Below are positions 14,975 to 15,109 of a DNA stretch of 15,109 bases, in pieces. The notes under the pieces are model-generated. The model searched no databases, was not told the origin of the DNA, and saw only the letters and a program-made list of their open reading frames with translations. The DNA comes from Anthropogastromicrobium sp963652495. Its GTDB lineage: Bacteria > Bacillota > Clostridia > Lachnospirales > Lachnospiraceae. The stretch spans positions 1 to 15,109 of the forward strand of contig CAVJTU010000071.1 in assembly GCA_963652495.1 (NCBI GenBank), written 5' to 3'. A program made the translations under genes and the position numbers. The stretch's first letter is position 1; the number at the start of each line of letters is the position of its first letter.

Positions 14975-15109
14975 CTCTATACTTTCTCCTTCCTATAATG
15001 TCAAGCCCTAAATCATTGATTTTTCAGGCTTTTCTCTAAATATTTACCTCTAAAACCAGAGCTAAAGGTGTATGTCAGTCATGGTATCTTGTACTGAATA
15101 GTTAAATAA
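14975..15109. other. Leader of glf up to the window edge
   Basis: No gene is seen in 135 bp. It contains the glf ribosome binding site and a hairpin AAGCC/GGCTT with an inner AAATC/GATTT stem (about 15003-15031), possibly the 3' end of an upstream transcript. The glf promoter is not identified with confidence. Confidence 0.35.

Noticed and set aside
14976..15004. TTGACA-17-TATAGA directly before glf
   Set aside because: A good match by letters, but initiation would fall at or inside the first codons and the motif overlaps the ribosome binding site. Probably a coincidence.
15025..15060. GTTTTAGAG-like sequence suggesting a CRISPR repeat
   Set aside because: It occurs once, there is no second copy or regular spacing, and no cas gene is near.

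Overview
The window looks like a low-GC Firmicute of the class Clostridia, probably a gut Lachnospiraceae-type organism. The evidence is strong AGGAGG-type ribosome binding sites, tightly packed co-directional genes, Firmicute-style glycan genes and the flavour of the proteins. No marker gene fixes the species. All convincing genes lie on the minus strand, so transcription runs from high to low coordinates. It is a cell-surface polysaccharide locus.

Layout in the direction of transcription: (1) 14974-13856, glf, UDP-galactopyranose mutase, which makes UDP-galactofuranose. (2) 13855-12593, about 1.26 kb with no intact gene. It holds a small frameshifted reading frame, a near-consensus promoter, a roughly 315-nt highly structured RNA that resembles the HEARO/OMEGA (IscB-associated) class, a perfect 18-bp terminator hairpin, a 15-bp inverted repeat carrying -10-like boxes, coding debris and a second terminator-like hairpin. 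This is an insertion zone inside the locus. (3) 12592-6477, five closely spaced genes: a GT2 glycosyltransferase, a GT4-type glycosyltransferase, a probable galactofuranosyltransferase, a Wzy-type polymerase and a Wzx-type flippase. (4) 6329-788, a four-gene acyl-transfer cassette with its own likely promoter: MBOAT acyltransferase, membrane-anchored SGNH/DltD-like protein, acyl carrier protein, and an acyl-adenylating enzyme fused to an FMN nitroreductase-like domain. (5) 625-1, the start of a DDE transposase of an insertion sequence. Its initiator ATG appears mutated to AAG, and the gene runs off the window edge.

How the genes may work together: UDP-Galf from glf feeds at least one of the three transferases, which build a lipid-linked repeat unit. 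Wzx flips it and Wzy polymerises it. The cassette at 6329-788 has the same four activities as a dlt operon (ligase, carrier, MBOAT, SGNH/DltD-like), so it probably loads an acyl group on the carrier protein, passes it across the membrane and decorates the glycan. The unusual part is the flavin oxidoreductase domain fused to the ligase. It suggests that the acyl group is oxidised or desaturated while activated or carrier-bound. No priming phosphoglycosyltransferase, chain-length regulator or ligation gene is visible; these are presumably outside the window.

The least explained items are the ligase-oxidoreductase fusion with its partners, the orphan structured RNA, and the FAM3/ILEI-like tail on the SGNH protein. 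No database search or folding was run. Family calls rest on motif recognition and RNA structure on hand-paired stems.
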